DNA of 64,000 nt, taken from NCBI GenBank assembly GCA_027625915.1, contig JANTQA010000063.1:7335501-7399500 (forward strand), read 5' to 3'. The DNA comes from Anaeramoeba flamelloides (Eukaryota; Metamonada; Anaeramoebidae). The stretch's first letter is position 1. The number at the start of each line of letters is the position of its first letter. Shown piece by piece: positions 1 through 11,692 of this stretch. The notes under the pieces were generated by a model. It saw only the letters and a list, made by a program, of their open reading frames with translations. It was not told where the DNA came from and did not search any database. Position numbers and translations under genes: made by a program.

Positions 1-252
1 ATTCGTATTTTGTTCATAGTTTAACCAAACCAGGAAATTGAAGAACTTTGAGAATACTTTAATTTCAAATGATTTTTTTTTTGAAAATTTTAAATATCTT
101 TTTTTAGTTCTTGATATATTACATAATACTTTTTTTAGATTGGAGGGTTGTGATGGATATTGATAAGGTTATCTATTAATGAATTTTGAAATTTTTATTA
201 TTTATATTAGGCCAGTTTTTTATTTCAGATTCCTAACAATATAAAAGTTATA

Positions 253-293
<41 letters not shown>

Positions 294-299
294 TTATAT

Positions 300-1787
300 C
301 CCTTAGCACCACAGATTGGCCTAAATTTCATCAAGATTTAATTAAAAGATATAAAAATGATATTGATTTGCTAATATATTTATTTTCTTATATTTCTTTT
401 CTCCAAACTTGAAATTATAATAAAAAGTTAAAATAATTGAAAGATCAAATAGTTCTATTTTTGTATTTTTTTTTATTTTTTGGAAAAAAAAATAATTATT
501 ATTCATTTATAGTTTTTTTTAAAGATCTTTATTTTTTATTAAATTTTTTAAATGAGAAATTTTATTACAATAATAGTTAAATAAAACATTATGCATTGAT
601 TTCTTAATAATAAATTACAAATAACTTTGGATATTTTATAATAAAAAAAAAAAAAAAAAAAAATTATTTTTGAGAATTTTTCTTTTTTTTTTAGATAAAT
701 TTTGATAAATATTAAATCAAGAGAAATATAAAATTCAGTTCTTTAAACTAAAATTAAATTTTTAATATGAATAATTGTCTAAAACTATTATGAAAGCAAT
801 AGAACATAATTGAAAAAAAAAAAAAAAATCGCAAAATAATTTCATTTATTGCATTGAAATTAAACAAATCAACATCTTTATTTAATAGACAAGGTAATGA
901 GCCAATTATTTAAAAAAAAATCATCAATGATTATTAAATATTATTTAAAGAATAATAAAATAATCTTCAAAGAAAATTTTTTTATTCAATTTTGTTATTA
1001 GTAAAAATTTGAATTCTATATTTTTAAAATTATATTTTTTCAATCTAAATTAATACTGGGATTGAAAAATAATTTTTATATATCGTCTCTAATTCAACAA
1101 TTTTTTTTTATTTTATGCCTAGATTTTAAAAAGTCAAAAACTAAAAAAAAAGAAAAAATTAAAAAAAAAAATTGAATTTTTAATCTGACTTAAACTATTC
1201 GCCAAATCATTTAACTTTGAAAAATATTAATACTTATTGAAAAAATTTCACAAATTTTACATTGAAAAAACAATAGTATATATTTTCAAATTTAATGTAT
1301 TTTTTTTTTATTTTTAAATTATTTAGAATCATATATATCTATTAATATTGAATGTTAATTAACAGATAAAATAAATTTTCTATGTGATGTCAAAATATCT
1401 TTTGTAATGAATAAATTATTTAATCAAGTATTTTTGGCAATATTTGGGTGCAAAGGACACACAAAAAATTCCAGTATAATATTATCTGTTTAAATCATTA
1501 TAACTGGAAAGTTTTTGATGTTTAGACCAACTTTTCAAAGAAAAATAAAAATAAAAATTTGACAAAATTTGGAAAAATAATAAAATCACAATAGTCAAGA
1601 AAAGATTTTTCAAAGGTTGAAAAATTTTTTTCAAGTTATTTTTAATTGTATTTAAATATACAATTTTTAATTATAAATTTTTCTTTCTAAGATAATTCTT
1701 TATCAATTGCAACTCTTATAAAATTTGTTAACAATTCAAATTGAAAAATTTTTTTCCAATGCAATTAGTATATTTTGGGTTCTAGGG
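300..1787 (+). mobile_element. Element A, copy 1: 1.49 kb non-coding repeat with short terminal inverted repeats
   Basis: The left end reads CCCTTAGCACC and the right end GGTTCTAGGG, so the ends are short imperfect inverted repeats. Both ends sit in TA-rich DNA, consistent with insertion at TA. The whole segment reappears in reverse complement at 7821-9314; landmarks such as CTATGTGATGTCAAAAT (about 1380) match ATTTTGACATCACATAG (about 8227). I see no protein-coding frame of any length, so it looks like a non-autonomous DNA transposon. The (TA)n array just left of it (about 256-290) may be its target or a relic of insertion. The superfamily is not identified. Confidence 0.7.
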
Positions 1788-1796
1788 ATATATAAA

Positions 1797-1991
1797 CAGT
1801 CAATTTCACTTTTAAGGCACAAACTTACAAAGAAATTTAAAGTACAAAAAAATCCCAAATTAATACACAAAATTTGTAATATTTTTTTTTACAAATTATT
1901 TTATTAGAATTTAAATTTTGTGACTTAATTTGAGAAATTAATTGTGCCTTAAATTTCGTTGAAGTTTGTGCCCTAAAAGTGAAACTGACTC
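1797..1991. mobile_element. Fold-back MITE family 1, copy 1
   Basis: A ~195 bp near-palindrome. The left arm begins CAGTCAATTTCACTTTTAAG and the right arm ends with the complement (CTTAAATTTC...AAAAGTGAAACTGACT). The core words AAGGCACAAACTT and GTGCCTTAAATTTC recur in all five copies in the window. The outer CAGT and flanking TATA suggest a Tc1/mariner/pogo-type non-autonomous element inserted at TA. This copy starts about ten bases beyond the right end of element A copy 1. Confidence 0.75.
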
Positions 1992-2251
1992 TATATAAAC
2001 TCCATATAAAAATCATTAGCCTGTTACAACTTAAATTTTGAAAATAAATATTTTTATAAATAGAAGTTTTCTATTATAATAAAAAAAATCACTATTTTAA
2101 AATCCAGTTTCATATACAGAAAATATTTGTTTTTGGTCTTAATATTTATATTTTTTTTAACTTTTTTATCAACTATATATTTATTTAAATATTGTCAAAG
2201 TAGTTATTAAAAGGGTAAAAAAAAAAATGAACCCTTTATTATGAATTTTTG

Positions 2252-2289
<38 letters not shown>

Positions 2290-5200
2290 AGCTATTATTC
2301 TTTTCAATTTTCCTGTTTTCCTTCAAGTAGATAGAACACTTTTCCTTTTTAGAAAGGAATTTGAAGGGGGGTAAAAAAGGAATAAAAATCATTATAAGAA
2401 TAGAAAAACTTGATCTGATTAGTTCTTAAACCAAAATTGTTCTGATCAGATCTTGAACATTTTGGGCTGGTCTTATAGAACCTTCGAGAACTATATCTAA
2501 CTGAAGTAAACTGAATCCAACTGGGGGTGCCAAAGGGAAAAGAGTTAAAACTATAAGGATGCCCTTTATATACAATGGATCCTTGGAATGGTTTAAGAGT
2601 GATAAATCAGTATCTTATATTGGTATTTTGGCAATTTAAAATAAAAAACTTGAGACTAACACAAAAAGAAAATTCGAAAAAAAATATTTATTCTTAAAAG
2701 GTGGGTATTGTAATCCCTGTTTTTCGGTTCTAATTTAACATTTAATAAATGAAAATTTTCATTTGTACTCGAGATGATCAAATATTTAGAACTATTTAAT
2801 AAGACAAAAAGGTCGTATTTTTGACCCAAAAAATCATTTAAGAACATCCAATTTTAGAAAATGTTGGGAATTTTTTTCTAATAGTAATCCAAACTTTGAA
2901 AATAATAATGATTATATATATATATACAAGGATCATTAAAAGAATTCAATTGGCTCTTCAAAGCATAAACAAATACAAAAATTTAATTCAAAAAATTTCA
3001 TAGAAGGGGGCTTGTACCAAAAAAAAAAAAAAAAAAAAAAAAAAGATATTTATAGTTTATAAATAATTATACAAAATTTTTGGAATATAATTCTATTTAA
3101 TTTAATTATAAATTGTATTACTACAACCAGTTCCAATTTTTAGGTATAAAATTTCAACGAAAATGAAGGCACAAAAAAAAATCTCAAATTAAGGTACAAA
3201 ATTTAAATTCTAGTAAAATAATTTGTAAAAAAAAATTCCACATTTTGTGCTTTAATTTGAGTTTTTTTTTTTACTTAAATTTGGTTCAAAGTTTGTACAT
3301 TAAAAGTGAAACTTACTGTAATCTGAAAACTGAAATAAAGCTAATGATGTTTTTTTTTCAATTTAAGGAATAAAAAGTTAATGTCAAAATTTTCTTTTAC
3401 TTTCTCAAATAAAAAAAAAAGCATAACTGTAAATATGATGTAATTTTATTAATCAAATCTTATAATTAATAGCAAAAAAATATAAAAAAATAAATTCTTT
3501 ATAAAAAAATCTTTCAACTTATAAAGATTATTTAGGAATTATTTTATCATTCTCGATCAATTCTTTGTGAAAAATAGTGCTCTATTCATCTTTAGGTTTT
3601 TTTAAAAAAATAACTGGTATTAATATCTTAACTCTCAATTTTGAAAAACAAAAAAATGTCTCATTTGTATCTCTACTAGGGTCTAATATTATATATCAAA
3701 TTTGGTATAATCTCAAAATTAGTCAAATTGAATTTTTTTGTATTTTTGAAGAGTTTTTCGATTATTAATATTGGTATGAAATTTTTTAATTCAATTTAAT
3801 GATTGTGTGAAGAAAAACCAAAAAGGCTAATTTGTGATTATTAGTATTTTCTTGCTTTCATTTTAGAAAATTCAAAATATTGAAATCATCAATACTCAAT
3901 ATTTTTTAAAAAAAATTGTTCTAAACCCCATTTTAACCATAAAAGTTTAGTCAAAGATTTTTACCACTTCAAGCAAGTTGCAAAAGTCTAATTTCTTTCT
4001 TAATTATTTTTTTTTACAAAATCCCTGCCTAAATGCCCTATCATACCATCCAAATAACCCAAACTTACCTTAGAATACTCTAACTACACTAACATACTCT
4101 TGAACTACCCTGGAAAAGGGGGGGCTTTAAATATCTATAATCGATATAGTTCAATAATTTTGACTATTTTAAAAAAATTGAGAAATTTTAAAAGTAATAA
4201 TTTTCCCTCCCATGAATAATTCAAATTAATTTGAGAGAATTTCATGTTTTATTGATTTTAGAAGGATCTTTTTCATATTTAAAAAATATCATGAAAATTA
4301 ATTTGTAAAATTGGTTGACAATATTTCATTTACTTTAGGAAAAAGTAAGTTTTTTCAACTTGAAAAAAATTAAAGTCCAAATAAAAGAATGAAACGAACA
4401 AACTTTAAAAGGATGATTACACCTTAAGAATTTTAGAATCTTCAACATAAATGTCAAATAGTGATGTTGTTTTAAGTAATCACTCTATTAAATTGAAATA
4501 TTGTCTCAGGAACAAATTCTAATCTTCATGAGAACTTTGTGGATAGTTAACTTTTACCATTGATCAAAAAAGAAAAACGAAACTAAACTTTTGCTTTTTC
4601 ACTCGAATCAAATTATTTGTTTTTGAGGATATCAAATCGTTATTACATATATAAACATTATTATTTGTTCTTTATGTTGCCCATTACAAATTCAGATGAC
4701 CCAATCATTATTTATTATGATTAAGATTTCTAAACAATTGAGAAAAAGATTATATTTGTTCTTTTAAAACTTGAAAAATCATTTTTTACCAAAACTTAAT
4801 AATTTTAGTTCCTTACAAAAAGGAAATTGGGAACACAACATATATAAAGATCAAAAAATTAATTGTTAAATTTATTTTTTAAGTCCAGATTTTTAAATTT
4901 TCAAGAGAAAAGAGGTTGGTTGAGAACAACAATAATCTCGTACTTTCAATTTCAAAGAAATCAATTAGTTTCTCTTTCGTTTGAAATACAAAAGGATTTT
5001 AGAAACAATTAAGTTTCAAAAGTTTTTTTTTTTTCAATTTCAGAGCTTAAAAGACGGACAGAGCGAAAATAAGTCTTGGGGGAAAAGAGTTTCAGAAAAA
5101 ATTGATCAGAAATAAAAAAATCTATGTTTTTCTCTAATCCTCTTTTCCCAACAGAAGTTTTTTAAGGGTCAAGTTAAAAATAAAATTGTTTACTTCACAA

Positions 5201-5655
5201 TTTTATTTTTATTAAGGACTCATCTTAATGTGTTTTCCTTTTCCATTAATTTAATTTGTAATATTTTTGAAAAATCAAGATGTTTGAATAAATCTAAAAA
5301 TAAGATTTAGCTTCCTTCAAGAATCTACCAAAACAGTTGTAAAGTTTTGAATTTCAAAAGAATACATAACATATAAAGTAATAGATAAGATATCTTTTTC
5401 CACAACTTTAATAAAAGTTGTTTTTTGAAAAACAAGAAAAATCACAAACTCTTGATTTTTCTTTGGAAAATGGCTTGTAACAAAAAATGGAATTGGAGGC
5501 ATTTTAATAAAATTCGAAAAATTAAAATTGATATTTGGCAAGAGTATTTTGTCTTAAATTCTGGTTCTTTGGCAAAATGTCACAATTTTTTATTTCCCCT
5601 TTTTGTATTTTTGGTGATTATCATTTTTTTTTCTTTATTTTTCTTCAAGATCTAA
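1992..5655. other. Intergenic AT-rich stretch
   Basis: Apart from MITE copy 2 (3124-3318) this holds poly(A)/poly(T) runs, a (TA)n array near 2256-2287 and an A-run near 3020-3043. Short open frames at 3577-3768, 5317-5541 and 5425-5655 exist but have no recognisable domain. I see no gene I can support. Confidence 0.5.
3124..3318. mobile_element. Fold-back MITE family 1, copy 2 (diverged)
   Basis: Same palindromic architecture and internal words as the other family-1 copies (AAGGCACAAAAA, CTCAAATTAAGG, GTGAAACTTACTG at the right end). The left end is shortened or diverged relative to CAGTCAGTTTCAC. This is the most diverged of the five copies. Confidence 0.65.
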
Positions 5656-6609
5656 ATGAAAAGAAAATCTTCATATATGAATTTTCGAACAACCCCTATG
5701 AACAAAGCAAAGGAAACACAAACAGAGTATTCTGATCATGATTTAGAAAGGCTATTGGTTCTGATGAAATTTTCCAAAATAAATGATCAAGATTATAGAA
5801 TTGGGTTGGACAAAGAATTAATTGCTAGAACAAATCTCAAATATTCTTTTTTTGACAAAGTCGATTATCTTTCCAATTCTTCTTTAGCTGAAGGTCCAAA
5901 TTATTTAGAGGAACAAAAACACAAACAAAAGCAAAAACCCATACAAAAGCAAAAACAAAAATTTAAACAAAAGCAAAGACCAAGAGACCATCACAAACAG
6001 AACTTTTCCCTGCACAAAAAGAAAACTAAAAGCAACAAACTACTATGGAATGATCACAGTTATCAAAAAAAAATCTATGGTAAATATCCGTTATTTCAAA
6101 GACACAGAATTCAAAATAAACAGAGAACAAAATTCAAATTGTGTATTAACAACAAGAAAAAAAAAAAAATTAATCAAAAATTTCAAATTCCACAAACAAG
6201 TGAAAAAAAAAAAGTAAATTATCAAAACATATCCTACAATCTCAACAATCAAAAAATTTCAGAGTCTGAATTAACAAGACTATTAAACCAAAAGCCAAAG
6301 CCCAATTGGGGAAAGAGGTTATTCTTTTTAAAAAAATATGACAAAACACTTGTAGCTGGCCACCCTGAAAACCTTGTTGAGACAGCAACATCACGGTTAT
6401 CGGCAAACCAACCCAAAAAGGTCATCATTAATAAAAGAATCTTTCCTTTATTGATCAAAATTACCAAAGGGATCAATAAAAACCAAAATGTATATAAAAA
6501 CGCATACAAGTCTTGTCAAAGAGGTTTAGTGGAATGGTTTCGAAGGAAAAAATATCAAAACGAGATTAAATATTCTCGAGACAAGATGGAATTTGTCCCT
6601 ATGAAATAG
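5656..6609 (+). CDS. Lys/Gln-rich orphan protein, 317 aa
   Basis: Uninterrupted frame from ATG to TAG, with clearly higher GC than the flanks, which supports real coding. I recognise no family. Residues 1-85 are a mixed-composition N-terminal segment (start MKRKSSYMNF). A second in-frame Met at residue 8 (5677) could be the true start. Residues ~90-125 are almost only Lys/Gln (a KQKQ-type tract). Residues ~130-200 are strongly basic. The C-terminal third (about 205-317) has ordinary composition, with hydrophobic stretches such as RIFPLLIKITKGI, and may be a small folded domain. There is no signal peptide or membrane segment. The overall charge is very basic, compatible with nucleic-acid binding, but this is only inference. 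The gene lies between two inverted copies of element A, about 3.9 kb from the left copy and 1.2 kb from the right. Confidence 0.6.
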   Translation: MKRKSSYMNFRTTPMNKAKETQTEYSDHDLERLLVLMKFSKINDQDYRIGLDKELIARTNLKYSFFDKVDYLSNSSLAEGPNYLEEQKHKQKQKPIQKQKQKFKQKQRPRDHHKQNFSLHKKKTKSNKLLWNDHSYQKKIYGKYPLFQRHRIQNKQRTKFKLCINNKKKKKINQKFQIPQTSEKKKVNYQNISYNLNNQKISESELTRLLNQKPKPNWGKRLFFLKKYDKTLVAGHPENLVETATSRLSANQPKKVIINKRIFPLLIKITKGINKNQNVYKNAYKSCQRGLVEWFRRKKYQNEIKYSRDKMEFVPMK

Positions 6610-7820
6610 TTTTTCAATTTTATTATTGATTTTTAGAAATATATAATTTGAAAAATCAAATACTTTTTACAAAAAATGTGTTTATATAATGATAAATTAG
6701 TATTCATATTATTACGACTACTTTTATTGTTGGTGTTATAGTTTGGTAAATCTACACTTCTTTTTTCTTTATATTGGATCTACTTTTTTTTCTTATTTTT
6801 GGCTAACATTATAAATAATATATCCAATAAAATTTCGAATCAAAATAAAAATATCACATCCATTGATTCTAATTTTCTTTGAAAAATACTTTATTTCTCT
6901 TGTTTACAATGAAAAAATCTAATACAATTTAGTTAATAAAAGAAAAACAATTTTTTTTTTGAAATTTCCTTAATTTATAATTTTTTTTAAATTCATTTTC
7001 TTCTTTTTTTTTTAATATCATCAAGAGTTAATATAAAAAATATTGTATTGAACTATTTAATGACAATTTTCAATCCATGTTATTCGGTTTATATATATAT
7101 ATATATATTCCTATACCCGGCCATATAAAGCCTAGTTACTGTGTTTTAGCAATCTTAAAAATATGATCACAAAAATTAGAATAAATGAGTACTTTGGTGA
7201 CTAAAATAGGTGTATTTGATTTAGGGTTTTTTTTTGTATTATTTGTTTAATTTTAGAGGGGAATGAGGACTTTTAATTTTGGTTTTTTTTTTCTAAAAAT
7301 TTAAAAAAGATATTTAGTTTAAATGAGAGAGTTTGAATAAATAATAATAACCTGGTAATGATGAAAGTTGATTGGTCACAAAGATTAATTAAATATCTTT
7401 TAGATCAAGATGATTTGTTTCTTTTTCTTTTAAATGTAAAAATTATAATTTTACTACTATCTACTCTTACAATCTTTAAAAAAACAAAATTGCTATTTTT
7501 TATTCCAATTATTCATTTTAAATATACTAAAATTTTTTTCAAAGGTATCCAAGAAGTTATAATTTGATTATCAATGATTTAGTATGGTTTTGTTTCAACT
7601 TCTTCTGAAAAAAAAAATTTTTCTAGTATTTTTTCAGATTTTTTTTTTTTTTTTTTTATCTTTCTTTTTGGTTTTCTTAATTTTTGTAACTTTCTTTTAA
7701 AATTTTTATAATATTTTTTTATTATTTAAGTTGAGTTCAAAAACAAAAATCTTAATAAATACAAACCAATAACAAAAATCAAGACAATGTAACTTCTTTT
7801 AAAATGGAAATTTATTATAT
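6610..7820. other. Intergenic AT-rich stretch
   Basis: A/T runs and a (TA)n array around 7090-7108. One short open frame (7358-7567) has no domain and a composition like its surroundings. I see no supported gene or RNA. Confidence 0.5.
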
Positions 7821-9314
7821 CCCTTAGAACTCCAAATATACTAATTGACTTCGAAACAAAATTTTTTTATTTGAATTGTTATCAAAGGATTATAAGATAT
7901 AGAATTTATAAAAAATTATATTAGAAAGAAAATTTATAATTAAAAATTATTTATTTAAATACAATAAAAAAAATAACTTGAAAAAAAATTGTCAACCTTT
8001 GAAAATTTTTTCTTGGTTATTGTGATTGTATTATTTTTCCATTGAAATTTGACAAAAAAAAGTTTTTTTTTTTTTTTATTTTTTGAAAAGTTTGTCTATA
8101 CATCAAAAAACTCTTTTTTTTAATTATTAAAATATATTGTACTTTACTGGGCATTTTTTTGTACCCTTTGCACTCCAAAATTGTCTAAAACACTTGATTA
8201 AATAATTTATTTAATTCATAAGTTATTTTGACATCACATAGAAAATATGTTTTATCTATTGATTACTATTCAATATCAATATCTATATTAGATTCTAAAT
8301 AATTTAAAAATAAAAAAAAATATAAATTAAATTAGATAAAAAATCAAATTTTTTTTCATTGCAAAATTTTACAATTTTTTCAACAAGATTTTTTTTCAAT
8401 TTTAAATGATTTGGCCAATAGTTTGAGTCAGATTAATATTGGATTTTTTTTTTATTATTTTACAATTTTTTAATTTTTGACTTTTTAAAATCTAGACATA
8501 AAATTAACAATATTGTTGTAGTAGAGACCATATATCAGAACTTATTTAACAAGATCTGGATTAATTTATTAAGGAAAAATCCAAATATCGCAAATATATT
8601 ATTCAAATTTTTACCAATAACAAAATGCAATAAAAAATATTTCTTGGTTTCAAAGATTATTCTATTATCATTGAATAATATTTAATAATCATTAATGATT
8701 TTTTTTAAAAAAAAAAATTATGGTTACTTTATCTATTGGATATTTTTTTATTTATTTAATACCAATGTATTAAATTAAAATTATTTTACAATTTTTTTTT
8801 CAATGATTTTCTATTACTTAAATAAATATTTTAGTAAATTATTCGTATTAAACTTTTAATTTTGGCCTCAAGAAATAAATTTCATTTTTCTCTGGATTTA
8901 ATATATATTAAAATTTTTTCTTATAAAAAAAATGAAAATTTTTCAAAGTAATATATTTTTTAATTTATTTTTTTTATCATAAAATTAACAATTTTATTTG
9001 TTTTTTATTATTAATTAACCAATATTTTGGATTTTGAATTACTATTATTGTAGTAAATTTTTATTAAAAAAAATTGTAATAAAAAAAAATCTTGTAAAAA
9101 AATGGAAAAATGAATATATATATATATATATTTTTTCCAAAAAAAAAACAAATACAATAAGTTAACTACTTTATCTTTGAACTATTTTGAATTTTGATTA
9201 TAATTCAGATTTTGATTAAAGAAAATTAAGAAAATTAATATATTCGCTTATGAATATCATTTTAAATCTAGTTTTTTTAACTTGGTTAAATTTCGGAAAA
9301 ACTAGGGTGCTAGG
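7821..9314 (-). mobile_element. Element A, copy 2 (inverted relative to copy 1)
   Basis: Reverse complement of 300-1787, traceable along its whole length, with scattered differences and small indels (1494 versus 1488 bp). The end at 7821 reads CCCTTAGAACTCC and the end at 9314 reads GGGTGCTAGG, mirroring copy 1. No coding frame is shared between the copies. The divergence suggests both copies are old. Confidence 0.7.
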
Positions 9315-9327
9315 ATATATATATATA

Positions 9328-9522
9328 TACAGTCAGTTTCACTTTTAAGGCACAAACTTTCAACGAAATTTAAGGCACAAAAAAAATCTCAAATTAAGGC
9401 ACAAAATTCAAATTCTAGTAAAAATAAATTGTAAAAAAAAAATTCCAAATTTTGTGCCTTAATTTGAGATTTTTTTGTGCCTTAAATTACCTTGAAAGTT
9501 TGTGCCTTAAAAGTGAAACTGA

Positions 9523-9525
<3 letters not shown>
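9328..9525. mobile_element. Fold-back MITE family 1, copy 3 (best preserved)
   Basis: Starts CAGTCAGTTTCACTTTTAAG and ends with its exact complement, AAGTGAAACTGACTG. The arms run to the centre near 9425, where there is an A-rich loop. Both sides are (TA)n, so the TA target duplication cannot be separated from the array. It lies only about 14 bp from element A copy 2. Confidence 0.85.
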
Positions 9526-9555
<30 letters not shown>

Positions 9556-9556
<1 letters not shown>

Positions 9557-9749
9557 GATCAATTCCACTTTTAAGGCATGAAATGCAACGAAATCTAAGG
9601 CACAATAAAAATCCGAAATTAAGGTACAAAATTCAGATCCTAGAAAATAAATTGTAAAAAAAAAATAACAAATTTATGCCTTAATTTGAGATTTTTTTTT
9701 GTGCCTTAGATTTTGATGAAAGTTTGTGCCTTAAAAGTGGAATTGACTG
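9556..9749. mobile_element. Fold-back MITE family 1, copy 4
   Basis: A second palindrome of the same family only 30 bp from copy 3, separated by pure (TA)n. The left end CGATCAATTCCACTTTTAAG pairs with the right end AAAAGTGGAATTGACTG. The arm sequences differ from copy 3 at many positions in a compensatory way, so each copy stays a good palindrome. Confidence 0.8.
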
Positions 9750-10309
9750 TATATATATTACTATTTGAAGTATTTTTTATTTTCAATTTTTAATTGTGGT
9801 TTTTTTTCTTTATAAACTTAAGTTTTCTGGCCATAAGAGATTTAATTAAAAATTCCTGACAGTTACAATAAATATCATAATTATAATTAATCATATTAAA
9901 TGGTTTCTTTGTATTTTTTTGAAGTATAACTTTTTCAGATACTTACATATCTAGATTTTTAGATATTTTTTTTTCCATTTGATTCTCATAAATCTATATC
10001 TTCCACCTAACCCAGTATAACATATATATTTTCTAAACAATTAAAAAAAATTAAAAAAAAGACATTAATCTTTTGTGTGTTTATTAAGAATTGAGTACAA
10101 TCAAAGATTTATCCAATATTTTAAGAATTGGAAAAAAAACTAAAGAATTTTACAGGTTATCTGCTTTGGATTAGAGGTCATTATTGAGCTCTGTGAGAAA
10201 TGTCCATTTCTCCTAAAACAGGATAAATTGAGTGGGATTTTGATACTATCTTAATTCCGGATCCATATTTTATATTAAAAATGTAAGAACATTTTTCAAA
10301 TTTTACATG

Positions 10310-11490
10310 CCGCAATTTATGTGAAATATAATTCTTCAAATCATTTTTTTAACCAAATATATTGATTATTTAATAAAAAAGTGAGTTTAATATATCCTAG
10401 TATACTATATTTTCATACCAACTAAAAATTGAAATCCAAAAAAAGAAAAAAATTGATCAAGAAAAAATAAATAAAAAACATTTATTTATTCATAATATCA
10501 GAAAAAATTATACAATTACTTCTTTATTTGACTTGATTTTTAAGTATGATGGAAATACTTAATATTTTTAAAATTTTTGGTTAAAAAATTACTTTTGATT
10601 TCGAAAGAATTTCCAAAATGAATTTAAAAATCCTATTTTCATTTAATTCGGCCAATACTAATTTTAATTTAGAAAAGAGGAGATTTTTTGTATTTTTTCT
10701 TCAGCTTAAAAGATTTAATTGGTATATTTGTTCAATTTGAAAATTATATTTTTTGGATTAAATTGAAAACTTATAATAATTAAGAATCTGATTGAAATGA
10801 TTTCTATTTTTTTTCTTTGGGTCGAATCTTTTGTTACTGTTTGTTGATCCCAAGAATTTAACCTCCCTTTCTATATTTTTTGTTATATTATTCTTTTTTT
10901 TGGCTGGGTTTGATATAAATATTTCAAAAATGAATTTTAAAAGCAAATTTGTCGAAAAAATATTTTTCAAAATAATAATAAATAGTAATGGGACTAGAAA
11001 TTCAAGGTATTATTTGTTTGGATACCTACAAACTAAGAAGATAAAGAAAGAAAAATTTTCGAAAATAGGCTTTTATCGTTTTTTTTTTTTTCATTCTTGA
11101 TTTCAACAAATTTATTTGGAAAAGGTGATCTTTTGTGTTTAGTCTTCTAAAAGAAAATATTTGTTTCAAATAGACACCTTTTCGGGTCTATTTTTTTGAT
11201 TTACTGTTTGATTAATTTCAATCATTCTTATAAACACATTTCTAGAATCAAAACCTAATTATAATAAAGCCAAAAATTTAATCAAAAAAATTAATAAAAA
11301 AAAAAGAGAAAAAATATTGATTCAACTCTGGATTACTTTGGGGTTCGCTTTCTTTTTACAAAAAGATGTGGGAATGATGTTTTGGTTTCAAAGTTTCAAT
11401 ATCCGAAATTGCACTCAAAAAATGTTTTTCAGTAATGTTCACACAACTAAAAATTTTCAAAATGGTAAAATGTACCAACTCCCTTGATCA
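10310..11490 (+). repeat. Dispersed repeat B, copy 1 (~1.2 kb, non-coding)
   Basis: Aligns by eye along its length with 56210-57388 (same strand) and 16738-17945 (reverse complement). Shared landmarks include CCAAATATATTGAT, CAAGAAAAAATAAATAAA, AATGAATTTAAAAAT, ATTTCAACAAATTTAT, TTATAAACACATTTCT and TTCAACTCT..ATTACTTT. Open frames inside (10831-11100, 10758-10970) are not conserved between copies, so I treat it as a decayed or non-autonomous element. No terminal repeats were recognised. Confidence 0.7.
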
Positions 11491-11614
11491 AAAATATTCA
11501 TTTCTGCAAGGCAATTTCTTTAATTGATAGTGGTTAAATAAAGTATAAGCCAACTTTTTACTTGGAATTATACTTTATTTACTTTATGGCAATGATATCC
11601 AACAAAAATAAACA

Positions 11615-11692
11615 AGTCATGGATTCAAACCAGAGATTTTCAAATTGTAGGTTGAAAGTGTTACCACTTTTTTTACAGGCTCTAGTATATAT
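11615..11692 (-). ncRNA. tRNA-like segment (possible tRNA pseudogene or SINE head)
   Basis: On the minus strand this reads AGTGGTAACACTTTCAACC, then GGTTTGAATCC about 20 bases later. The second word matches a pol III B box (GGTTCRANNCC) and the first resembles the D-arm part of an A box. A possible anticodon stem (TTTCA/TTGAAA around CCTACAA) is visible. The acceptor and D stems do not pair well, so it is not a convincing intact tRNA. Confidence 0.25.

Noticed and set aside
5317-5655. Open frames on both strands just before the Lys/Gln-rich gene
   Set aside because: No domain, no splice sites that join them in phase to the 5656 gene, and composition like the flanks. The minus frame looks slightly protein-like but has no other support.
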